From: Vibrio sp. 05-20-BW147
GTDB lineage: Bacteria; Pseudomonadota; Gammaproteobacteria; Enterobacterales; Vibrionaceae
Length of the DNA: 64,000 nucleotides
NCBI RefSeq assembly: GCF_013369385.1
Contig: NZ_SZTO01000015.1
Coordinates: forward strand, 1-64,000
Reading direction: 5' to 3'
The first letter of the stretch is position 1. Each line of letters opens with the position of its first letter. The notes beneath the pieces are model-generated. The model was not told where the DNA came from, searched no databases, and saw nothing but the letters and a program-made list of their open reading frames with translations. This document shows positions 19,095-25,862 of this stretch, one piece after another. The translations under genes were made by a program, and so were the position numbers.

Positions 19095-19187
19095 TTACAA
19101 ATAGACGTAAAATGGCAAGCCAAAGCCAATGAACAGTGCGCCAAAAATGGTCAAACGGAAAAAGTGGTTCATGATGCGAGTCAACAT
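19095..19187 (-). CDS. Predicted 30-residue membrane small protein
   Basis: The minus-strand frame encodes MLTRIMNHFFRLTIFGALF... and ends in FYVYL: a short basic start followed by one hydrophobic helix. AAGAGG lies 7 bases upstream of the ATG at 19187. The longer frame open to 19295 lacks such a site and encodes a polar, unconvincing N-terminus. A hairpin follows the stop. The family is not recognised. Similar single-helix small proteins usually modulate a membrane partner, and the ChaA antiporter gene next to it is one candidate. This is inference. Confidence 0.5.
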   Translation of the reverse strand: MLTRIMNHFFRLTIFGALFIGFGLPFYVYL

Positions 19188-19345
19188 ATCAGGGCCTCTT
19201 GAATGAGTGGTGGGTTTGTCGCTGCAATACCCGAGTAAAGAGTAGAAAAAGGTGATATCCCTATCTGTTTTTCCCTGAGCCGAGGCTAGTTTCACGTTAT
19301 GGTTTTATGTTTCGCATGTGGTGTCAGTTCGTGGTCTAGCGAGAA

Positions 19346-20431
19346 CTAGTCGAACATCAACACCACGTAAGCGATGAAGAGTACAAGGTGTGTCGCGCCG
19401 TTGAGTGGGTGCGTACGGCCGCTGCTAAAGGTCATCATTGAGACCAATATCGTTGCGACTAACAACACCATATCGGCGGGACCCAATCCAAGAATCACCG
19501 TTTCTCCTAAAAATACCGCAATGAGCAGTACCGCGGGCACCGTGAGTGAAATGGTCGCCAATACCGAGCCGTAAAAAAGATTCATCGCACGCTGCAACTG
19601 GTTATTGAGTGCCGCTTTAATTGCGCCCACACCTTCCGGCGAGAGGATAATCATCGCCACGATGAGTCCACCCAGCGCAGAGGGGGCGCCTAAGGTGTTG
19701 ATGCTTTGGTCAATCGGGATCGCAATGCTTTTGGCAAGGCCGATCACTAACGCTAAATTTGCCACCAAAAAGAGTGCGTGATAACCGATAGAGCGAGTTT
19801 CGTGATGCTCATGTTCAGTCTCTGACACATCGTTAATGAAATAGTCGGTATGGCTCTTGGTTTGGATAAAGAGAAACACACCATACAGCAGCAGTGACGT
19901 CACGATCAGCGTGAAAATCATCACGGTCGACATGCCACCAAAGCTGTCTTGAGAAGTAAAGTTTGGCAAAATCAGGCAGATGGTCACCACTGGAATAATC
20001 GCGGCGATATAGGCTTTCAGCCCTTGAACATTGTATGCCTGAGAGTGATACCTTAACCCGCCAATCAGCAAAGTGATACCAACCAAACCGTTCATGACCC
20101 CCATCACGACCGCAAACATAGTATCTCTTGCCATTACTGGGTTTTCAGAGCCCGTCAGCATGACTGACGAAATCATCGCCACTTCCAGCAGCACCACCGA
20201 TAACGTCAAAATCAAGGTGCCATAGGGTTCGCCGAGCTTATGGGCTAAGGCATCCGCATGTCGCACAACCGCGAATATCATCACCATGGTCACGGCGAAT
20301 AAAATCAACACAGAAAGAATACCCAGTGGTGACATCAAATCATGGCTGAGTAAGTCGTTCCCTTTGAAGAGAAACGTGGCAACCGTGAGCGAACCTAGTA
20401 GGAAAGAACGAGTTTCATGAGCGTGTTTCAT
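19346..20431 (-). CDS. chaA: Calcium/sodium-proton antiporter ChaA
   Basis: A 361-residue inner-membrane protein with 11 predicted helices, of the CaCA superfamily. It matches E. coli ChaA in VVRHADALAHKLGEPYGTLI, with the acidic motif in the first alpha repeat, and in ILSPEGVGAIKAALNNQLQ in the second. An acidic/His-rich loop (SETEHEHHET) lies between the halves, as in ChaA. It exports Na+, K+ or Ca2+ in exchange for protons at alkaline pH. The ATG at 20431 has GAGGA upstream and is preferred over a TTG four codons earlier. It lies 33 bases after the DedA stop, so the two are probably cotranscribed. Confidence 0.92.
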   Translation of the reverse strand: MKHAHETRSFLLGSLTVATFLFKGNDLLSHDLMSPLGILSVLILFAVTMVMIFAVVRHADALAHKLGEPYGTLILTLSVVLLEVAMISSVMLTGSENPVMARDTMFAVVMGVMNGLVGITLLIGGLRYHSQAYNVQGLKAYIAAIIPVVTICLILPNFTSQDSFGGMSTVMIFTLIVTSLLLYGVFLFIQTKSHTDYFINDVSETEHEHHETRSIGYHALFLVANLALVIGLAKSIAIPIDQSINTLGAPSALGGLIVAMIILSPEGVGAIKAALNNQLQRAMNLFYGSVLATISLTVPAVLLIAVFLGETVILGLGPADMVLLVATILVSMMTFSSGRTHPLNGATHLVLFIAYVVLMFD

Positions 20432-20464
20432 CTTGTTCCTCAACGTGACAAAAAGTGGTTGAAC

Positions 20465-21088
20465 TTATCGTTGGTTGAAATAACGAATGACGATGCCAAA
20501 CAGGGTAATAAACATCAATGTTAGGCTGACGCCGACCAATCCTTTTATCAGTATGGCTTGATAATTTTCGAACATAGGGTTGAGTAGGGCGAATTTTCCT
20601 ATCAGCAGTAAAAGAGCCACCCACAATAATGAACTCGATAAATTTGAGAAAAATACTTTGACGGCATTTAATCTATTCACTCCCATCATCATTGGTGTTA
20701 GCACGCGTACAAATGGAATAAAACGCGAAACAAAGAGGGATAAAAATCCGTATTTCATCAACAGTGTTGTCGCTCTCTCTAATGTGCCATTGGGTAGAAT
20801 GCCTTCTAGTGAACGATGAACGCGGCTCTGCCTGAGCAAGAACCCTTGCCAGTAAGCCACTAAACCGCCAAGGCTGGCTGCTAAGGTGAGCAGAATGATA
20901 CTCTCGGTCACAGGCAGCACCCCCAATGCCACCATGCCACCGGAAAAAATCACCAAGCTATCGCCGGGAAGCGGCAGAAAAACAAACGCCGATTCCAAAA
21001 ATAAAATAGTGGTCAAAATAATCAGTAGATACTTTGAATTCTGTATAACATCGAAATCGCTTGTGATTAGCGCAGTAAAAAACTCCAC
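20465..21088 (-). CDS. DedA-family membrane protein
   Basis: A 207-residue inner-membrane protein of the DedA/VTT (SNARE-associated) family. Diagnostic stretches are FLPLPGDSLVIFSGGMVALG near the N-terminus and the basic FVSRFIPFVRVLTPMMMGV in the centre, with the essential Arg residues. DedA proteins act as lipid-carrier flippases (undecaprenyl phosphate or phospholipid) and affect membrane potential and drug resistance. I chose a GTG start at 21088, with GGGAG seven bases upstream, which avoids overlap with the small gene at 21102. The frame is open to 21124. Likely operon: small protein, DedA, ChaA. The pairing with a proton antiporter fits the alkaline-pH phenotypes known for some DedA proteins. 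Confidence 0.9.
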   Translation of the reverse strand: MEFFTALITSDFDVIQNSKYLLIILTTILFLESAFVFLPLPGDSLVIFSGGMVALGVLPVTESIILLTLAASLGGLVAYWQGFLLRQSRVHRSLEGILPNGTLERATTLLMKYGFLSLFVSRFIPFVRVLTPMMMGVNRLNAVKVFFSNLSSSLLWVALLLLIGKFALLNPMFENYQAILIKGLVGVSLTLMFITLFGIVIRYFNQR

Positions 21089-21101
21089 TGACTTTCTCCC
21101 T

Positions 21102-21182
21102 TTAGAAATAACCACCGACAGCAAGTCCAGCGAGAAAAATAATAATTAAGTACACAAAGGCTAATATTCTTGAAATGTTCAT
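21102..21182 (-). CDS. Predicted 26-residue membrane small protein
   Basis: The frame reads MNISRILAFVYLIIIFLAGL and ends AVGGYF before TAA. It is almost wholly one transmembrane helix with a basic start. AAGGA precedes the ATG by about 10 bases. The stop is 13 bases before the GTG start of the DedA gene, so it seems to be the first gene of a small protein-DedA-ChaA operon. The size is below the usual annotation cut-off. Family not recognised. Confidence 0.6.
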   Translation of the reverse strand: MNISRILAFVYLIIIFLAGLAVGGYF

Positions 21183-21436
21183 AATTTTATATTCCTTATT
21201 ACTTGATCTTTGCGGAATGGCGATTTAACTGTGGTGTTTTGCTTCAGTCACGCTCGCTATTGGCTGGTTTCTCTGTTCGATAGGTATTGTATTGGCGGCA
21301 GAATGGTCGGTCTAATGAAAGCCCTTCAACACCATAATAACCATGAGTTATTAATGAATTCGTTCGCCAAGCTTCACAACAGGAGAGAGTGGCGCTGCTA
21401 TAGTTTAAGGAATGGCAAAAAGGGACTGAGGTAGTT

Positions 21437-22249
21437 ATGCGGCTATTACTGGGATGTTTCATTGCGCTTTGCAGCTATGTCACTGTGGCGAGTGCCACAA
21501 CAGAGATCATCATGGGCTATCGCACGACCGCGAAAATGCCTTATATCCATGCTGAGCCGAGTGATGATGGCTTTTACTTCGAGTTGTATGACGAGGCGGC
21601 CAAACGGATTGGTGCAAAACTCAAAGTAGTGCGTTTGCCAAAGTTACGTGTTTTGATCGCCTTGGAAGCGGGGGAGATTGACTTCTACCCTGGCTTTGCC
21701 TTTGATGAGGAACGAGCCAAATACGCTTATTGGGTACCCAATGGCACCTATCAACGTGATGTGGCGATCACGCTCAAGGGGCGGCCGCTCATGACGCAGG
21801 CAACCAGTCTTGATGGGCTTACGCAGCTGGTGGCGCTGGGAAATCCAGATTATTTGGTGGGGCGCGACACGTCACAGATGGATCAACTGACGGTGTCGGA
21901 ACTCGATGTCGGCCGAGCCATGACCTTTTTGCGTCGAGGTCGCGCGGATTTTTATGTCTATGAAGAAGATACGCTACGTTATTTTCTCAAAACCGAAGGG
22001 TCGAGCGATATGATGATTCACCCTCAATTTGTCGATCGCAGTTCACCTTCTTGGGCGGGATTTAGTCGTAATTCTGCTTTATTTGAAGGCCAAGAGAATC
22101 CGGCCTATGACCCCAACTTACCTTTGGCTTGGGATAACATGCCGATGCAACTAGTGCCAGGCTCGGTGATTGACGAGTTTCAGCAAGCCCTTCACCAAAT
22201 GGAAATGGAAGGTTGGACGCAAGCTTTGTACCGCAAGTATTTTGAGTGA
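21437..22249 (+). CDS. Periplasmic solute-binding protein, family 3-like
   Basis: A 270-residue secreted protein with signal MRLLLGCFIALCSYVTVASA. The mature part has the bacterial extracellular solute-binding family 3 layout: YFELYDEAAKRIGAKLKVV, then LEAGEIDFYPGFAFDEERAKYA and FLRRGRADFYVYEEDTL. No ABC permease or ATPase lies beside it, so it may be an orphan binding protein or a periplasmic sensor partner. It is convergent with the histidine kinase gene, which makes it a neighbour of a sensing locus but not part of that operon. Ligand unknown; an amino acid-like ligand is typical of the family. Confidence 0.82.
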   Translation: MRLLLGCFIALCSYVTVASATTEIIMGYRTTAKMPYIHAEPSDDGFYFELYDEAAKRIGAKLKVVRLPKLRVLIALEAGEIDFYPGFAFDEERAKYAYWVPNGTYQRDVAITLKGRPLMTQATSLDGLTQLVALGNPDYLVGRDTSQMDQLTVSELDVGRAMTFLRRGRADFYVYEEDTLRYFLKTEGSSDMMIHPQFVDRSSPSWAGFSRNSALFEGQENPAYDPNLPLAWDNMPMQLVPGSVIDEFQQALHQMEMEGWTQALYRKYFE

Positions 22250-22275
22250 TTGCGATAGCTTAATTGCAGTCAGAG

Positions 22276-22298
22276 AAAAGGCGCCACAGCGCCTTTTT
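22276..22298. terminator. Rho-independent terminator, bidirectional
   Basis: AAAAGGCGC at 22276-22284 pairs with GCGCCTTTT at 22289-22297, with a 4-base loop and T-runs on both strands. It ends the binding-protein gene on the plus strand and the six-gene operon on the minus strand. Confidence 0.85.
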
Positions 22299-22335
22299 GT
22301 CGTCATAGTTCACCTCTTCTGCCCGTTGGGGCAGA

Positions 22336-23754
22336 TTACGGGTTGGTTCGCCAAAAGCGCACACGAAACACATTGCGATGCTCGCTGCGAGGGAGCAGTT
22401 CGAGTGTGGCGTTGTGTAACTTGGCGATGTCTTGGCAAATCGCCATGCCCAAACCTGCACCATCGCCTTTCTCGCTATTGGCGCGGAAGAAGGGCTCGAA
22501 CAACTTGCCACGGCTGGCTTCGTCAATCGGGTTGCCATTGTCGGCCACCAATACATCCACATATTGATCGGTTTCCACTACGCTGATGTCAATGTCGCTT
22601 TGAGCGCCCGAGTAGCGGATTGCGTTATCCAGTAGGTTACGAAACAGCGCTTCGAGCAGCGTTTTGTCACCTTGCAACGACACTTCTGCGCTCTGCAAAC
22701 TGAGCTCTTGTTGCTGCTTTAAGGCCAACAATGCCATATCCGCCATCACGCTTTGCAGCAGCTTATCAAGTTCAACGCTGTCGCACGCCAGCTCGCTGGC
22801 GTTTTCTACCTTAGCCAAGGTTAGCAGCTGGTGAATCAAACGGTCGGTACGGTCGATGCCTTTGAGGATGTTATTGAGGTCATGAGAAAGTTGCTGTGGA
22901 TTCTCGCTGGCGAGGGCATTCTCTGCATTCAGGCGCAAAATGGTCAGGGGTGTTTTCAGCTCGTGCGCCGCAGTGCGCGTAAAACGTTTTTCGCGCTGCC
23001 ATGCTTGCTCTAACGCGCTGAGCAACTGGTTGAGAGCATCCACTAACGGGGTGAGCTCCTGCGTTGGTTGATCCACTTCAATACGATCCAACTTGTTGGC
23101 GCTGCGGTGGCTGATGGCAGCGCGCAGTGATTCGATCGGGCGAAAGTTCTTATCAATTAACCACAACAAAATCACCAACAACGCGGGCAATAAGATCAGT
23201 TGTGGCAAAGCGGTCGAGAGGGCAATTTCACTGATGATTTCATTGCGAATGCGATGATTTTCCGCCACCACAATCCATTCGGAATAACCGGATCCTGCGG
23301 GAGAGGATAGCTGAAAAATACGCCAGCGTTCACCATTCATTTGAGTATCACGAAAGCCGTTTTTTTGCGTCTCTGAGCCCAGTGCCGTCAACGATGAATC
23401 GGAGCTCCAAATCAGCTCGCCATGGCGGAAAAACTGCAATACCAGATTTTGCTCGTAAGGATGGCCAAACGCGGTGCCTTCGTCATCGTCTTCTCGGGCG
23501 AGGCGGCGTAAGTTGGTGCGCCACTGCTCAAACTGTTGTTGGTGCTGCTGCAAACTGTCTTTTTCGGGGGCGATGGACCATGCCATCAACATCAGTTTTG
23601 CCGTTTGACCCAAGCGCGCGTCGTACACTTCTCCCACTTCATGCTGCGCAGAGCTGTAGCTGAAATACATGGTCATGATCAGTAAAAAGCAGGAAAGCAA
23701 GCTCACAGAGAGCGTTAAGCGTCGCTTGATGGAGAAGGGTTGGCTACTTTTCAA
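22336..23754 (-). CDS. Sensor histidine kinase
   Basis: A 472-residue inner-membrane kinase of the QseC/PmrB group. Helix 1 is near the N-terminus (LTLSVSLLSCFLLIMTMYFS), a periplasmic domain of about 140 residues follows, and helix 2 includes LILLPALLVILLWLID. Then come a short linker, the HisKA box AAHELKTPLTIL with the phosphorylated His, and an HATPase_c domain with DNAIRYS (N box), VADNGNPID and GDGAGLGMAIC. I chose the TTG at 23754, which overlaps the response regulator stop by 11 bases and is preceded by GTGGGG; the frame is open to 23856 but only through regulator sequence. It is the last gene of the six-gene operon. The periplasmic ligand is unknown. Confidence 0.9.
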   Translation of the reverse strand: MKSSQPFSIKRRLTLSVSLLSCFLLIMTMYFSYSSAQHEVGEVYDARLGQTAKLMLMAWSIAPEKDSLQQHQQQFEQWRTNLRRLAREDDDEGTAFGHPYEQNLVLQFFRHGELIWSSDSSLTALGSETQKNGFRDTQMNGERWRIFQLSSPAGSGYSEWIVVAENHRIRNEIISEIALSTALPQLILLPALLVILLWLIDKNFRPIESLRAAISHRSANKLDRIEVDQPTQELTPLVDALNQLLSALEQAWQREKRFTRTAAHELKTPLTILRLNAENALASENPQQLSHDLNNILKGIDRTDRLIHQLLTLAKVENASELACDSVELDKLLQSVMADMALLALKQQQELSLQSAEVSLQGDKTLLEALFRNLLDNAIRYSGAQSDIDISVVETDQYVDVLVADNGNPIDEASRGKLFEPFFRANSEKGDGAGLGMAICQDIAKLHNATLELLPRSEHRNVFRVRFWRTNP

Positions 23755-24400
23755 TGATGTACCCCACGCCACGGATATTTTTAATCGGCACGTTGGGTGC
23801 CTTTTTGCGCAAGTTGTGAATGTGCACTTCAATGGCGTTGTCGCTGGCGCTGTCATCCCAACCGTGCAGAGACTGCTGCAACTGATCTTTACTCATCACT
23901 CGCCCAGCATTGGTCATTAACGCCGCAAGGATTTTAAATTCGTTACGCGTCAGTTTTAAAACGGCCTCTTGATAACGAATGGATTGGTCGGAGAGGGAGA
24001 GGCTCAATTCGCCCACTTCAATCACTTCCGTTGCGCTACCAGATTGACGACGAATCACCACCCGCAAACGGGCCAGCAGCTCTTCTAGCGCAAAAGGTTT
24101 GCCCAGATAATCGTCCGCGCCTCGGTCTAAACCTTGGACGCGATCTTTGATGTCGTCTCTGGCGGTCAAAATCACCACAGGCAAGTTGAAGCCCACACTG
24201 CGAATGTTGCGCAGCACGTCTAAGCCATCGATATCCGGTAAGGTTAAATCGAGGATCACCGCCGTGAAATCTTCGGTTTTCAGTGCGCTGGTGACGCCTG
24301 AGCCTTTTTCTAACCAATCAACCGTATAGCCATGGCGACTTAGCGAAGTCACCATGGATTGGCCAAGCAATGTGTCGTCTTCAATCAGTAGTAATCGCAT
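23744..24400 (-). CDS. OmpR/PhoB-type response regulator
   Basis: A 218-residue regulator of the QseB/PmrA group. The receiver domain has Asp8-Asp9, the phospho-acceptor Asp51 (VILDLTLPD), Thr79 and Lys101. The winged-helix DNA-binding domain covers about 125-218 and ends with NAIEVHIHNLRKKAP and IRGVGYIIEK. It starts 3 bases after the TPR-protein stop and its stop overlaps the kinase start, so partner and kinase are translationally coupled. It should control promoters in response to the kinase, probably including its own operon. In Vibrio, relatives such as CarR/VprA control lipid A modification; the assignment to that group is tentative. Confidence 0.92.
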   Translation of the reverse strand: MRLLLIEDDTLLGQSMVTSLSRHGYTVDWLEKGSGVTSALKTEDFTAVILDLTLPDIDGLDVLRNIRSVGFNLPVVILTARDDIKDRVQGLDRGADDYLGKPFALEELLARLRVVIRRQSGSATEVIEVGELSLSLSDQSIRYQEAVLKLTRNEFKILAALMTNAGRVMSKDQLQQSLHGWDDSASDNAIEVHIHNLRKKAPNVPIKNIRGVGYIIEK

Positions 24401-24403
24401 GAT

Positions 24404-25033
24404 TTATTTCAGTTTCTCCAATGCGGCATCAATTTCAAGTTGTCTGCCTTTGTCGGCCAAGAGTCGATTGAGGCGTGGCTCGGCTTGTTTGGCGCGGGTC
24501 AAATAGACTTTGGCTTCTTTGCTTCGCCCATCTTCTGCTAGAAAGTCTCCATAAAAATAGTTGGGATCAATGCCTTTTGGGTTGATCTCTAACGCTTTTT
24601 TCAACATTTCTTCCGCTTTTTCGTCATCGCCAAAGCCCAGTGGCCAGCCAGGGACTTTGTAGTAGAGCGACCCCAAGCTGGTGTAGGCCGAGCCATCAAG
24701 TGTATTCGGGGCGGTGGCAATCACTTTTTCCAGCAACGCTTTCGCTTCCTTGGCTAAGGACAATGCACCCAAACCGCCTTGCGCTCCCGCGAGGGAGGCT
24801 TTGTTAATCGCAAGCCAAACGGTGAGTTCGGGATTGTCCGGCATCTGCTGTAACATGGCGGTATTATGCATGATCAAGTTTTCTAAACACTTGATTTTTT
24901 GATCCTCATCTTCTACCTGATATTGGCATACCGCCCATTTGCTTTGCACATCCTGCAATGGGGTGACAGCAAAGCTGCTGGCGGAAAGCATGCTGAGCGC
25001 TAAGATGCTCGAGGTCGTTAAAATACGTTTCAT
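24404..25033 (-). CDS. Secreted tetratricopeptide-repeat protein
   Basis: A 209-residue protein with signal MKRILTTSSILALSMLSASSFA. The mature part is helical, with TPR-like repeats: WLAINKASLAGAQGGLGALS, AYTSLGSLYYKVPGWPLGF and DPNYFYGDFLAEDGRSKEAKVYL (cut as DPNYFYGDFLAEDGRSKEA). Cys residues in WAVCQYQ and KIKCLEN may form a disulfide. AAAAGGAG precedes the ATG at 25033. It sits between the SDR gene and the response regulator gene with gaps of 13 and 3 bases. A periplasmic protein here suggests a scaffold or an accessory to the sensor kinase. Function inferred from position only. Confidence 0.85.
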   Translation of the reverse strand: MKRILTTSSILALSMLSASSFAVTPLQDVQSKWAVCQYQVEDEDQKIKCLENLIMHNTAMLQQMPDNPELTVWLAINKASLAGAQGGLGALSLAKEAKALLEKVIATAPNTLDGSAYTSLGSLYYKVPGWPLGFGDDEKAEEMLKKALEINPKGIDPNYFYGDFLAEDGRSKEAKVYLTRAKQAEPRLNRLLADKGRQLEIDAALEKLK

Positions 25034-25046
25034 AGCGAACTCCTTT

Positions 25047-25853
25047 TCAGTGACTGGTTCGGTTGATGAACTGTTCAATGGTGTGTTGCTGTTTGCGAAT
25101 GGCGTTGGCCACGACGCTGGGCAGCAGTTGATTGAGCCGAGCAAAGAGCTTTTCTGGCCAGCCTATCCACTTGGCTGCGATCTCTTTTTCCAGCATGAGT
25201 ACGATGTGGTCAGCGACCACTTGTGGGTCGTCGCTGCGATTACCCAGTTGTTGGTTCATCTGCACCACGGCCTCGGAATTGAGGGATGTTGAGGTGGCTC
25301 TCGGGGCAAGATAGAGCACGCGAATTTCCTCTGCCGTCAGTTCTCGATCCAGCGCTTCGCTCAAGCGATGTAATCCCGCTTTGGCCGCGCAGTAGCTACT
25401 GTAGCCGGGGTAGCCAATGGATCCAAACGTCGAGCCAATATTGAGGATAATGCCAGGGCGGCTGATCCAAGAGAGCGCCGCTTGGCTAAGCAACATGGGC
25501 GTCAGCAAGTTGAGTTTGAGCTCTTGTTCCAGCTCGTGGGCGCTTCGCTGACTCAGTGGAGCAAACGCGTTGCAGCCTGCGTTGTTGATCAACACATTGA
25601 TGCGCTGATGATTCTCGTAGTGTTGCTGCGCAAAGCGATTCACGGCTGCAATGCCTTCCTCACTCGCTAGATCGGCCAGCAAAATATGGTGGCGCTCTGC
25701 ACCTGAGAGCTGATTTTTTAAGGCGCGCAGTTTTTGCTCATTGCGTCCTTGCAAAATTAAGTTTGCACCGAGCCTTGCGAGGGTTTTCGCCGTTGCTTGG
25801 CCAATGCCGCCAGTGGCACCGGTGAGCAATATGTTTGCCTGTGAAAGTTGCAT
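25047..25853 (-). CDS. Short-chain dehydrogenase/reductase
   Basis: A 268-residue cytoplasmic NAD(P)H-dependent oxidoreductase of the classical SDR family. The Rossmann motif is TGATGGIGQA at about 11-20, NNAG follows, and the catalytic set is Ser in GSTFGSIG with YSSYCAAK supplying YxxxK. A C-terminal extension with basic and aromatic residues (FARLNQLLPSVVANAIRK) might contact membrane. GGAGG precedes the ATG. In the operon it follows the adenylating/diiron fusion gene by 9 bases. It could reduce or oxidise an aldehyde, ketone or alcohol made by that enzyme. Confidence 0.92.
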   Translation of the reverse strand: MQLSQANILLTGATGGIGQATAKTLARLGANLILQGRNEQKLRALKNQLSGAERHHILLADLASEEGIAAVNRFAQQHYENHQRINVLINNAGCNAFAPLSQRSAHELEQELKLNLLTPMLLSQAALSWISRPGIILNIGSTFGSIGYPGYSSYCAAKAGLHRLSEALDRELTAEEIRVLYLAPRATSTSLNSEAVVQMNQQLGNRSDDPQVVADHIVLMLEKEIAAKWIGWPEKLFARLNQLLPSVVANAIRKQQHTIEQFINRTSH

Positions 25854-25862
25854 AGTGCCTCC

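Noticed and set aside
21210..21434. Open frame of 74 codons before the family 3 binding-protein gene
   Set aside because: No ribosome binding site; it ends just ahead of a real gene and looks random.
22170..22586. Plus-strand open frame of 138 codons
   Set aside because: Spans the end of the binding-protein gene, a terminator and the histidine kinase; Cys/Arg-rich shadow of the kinase.
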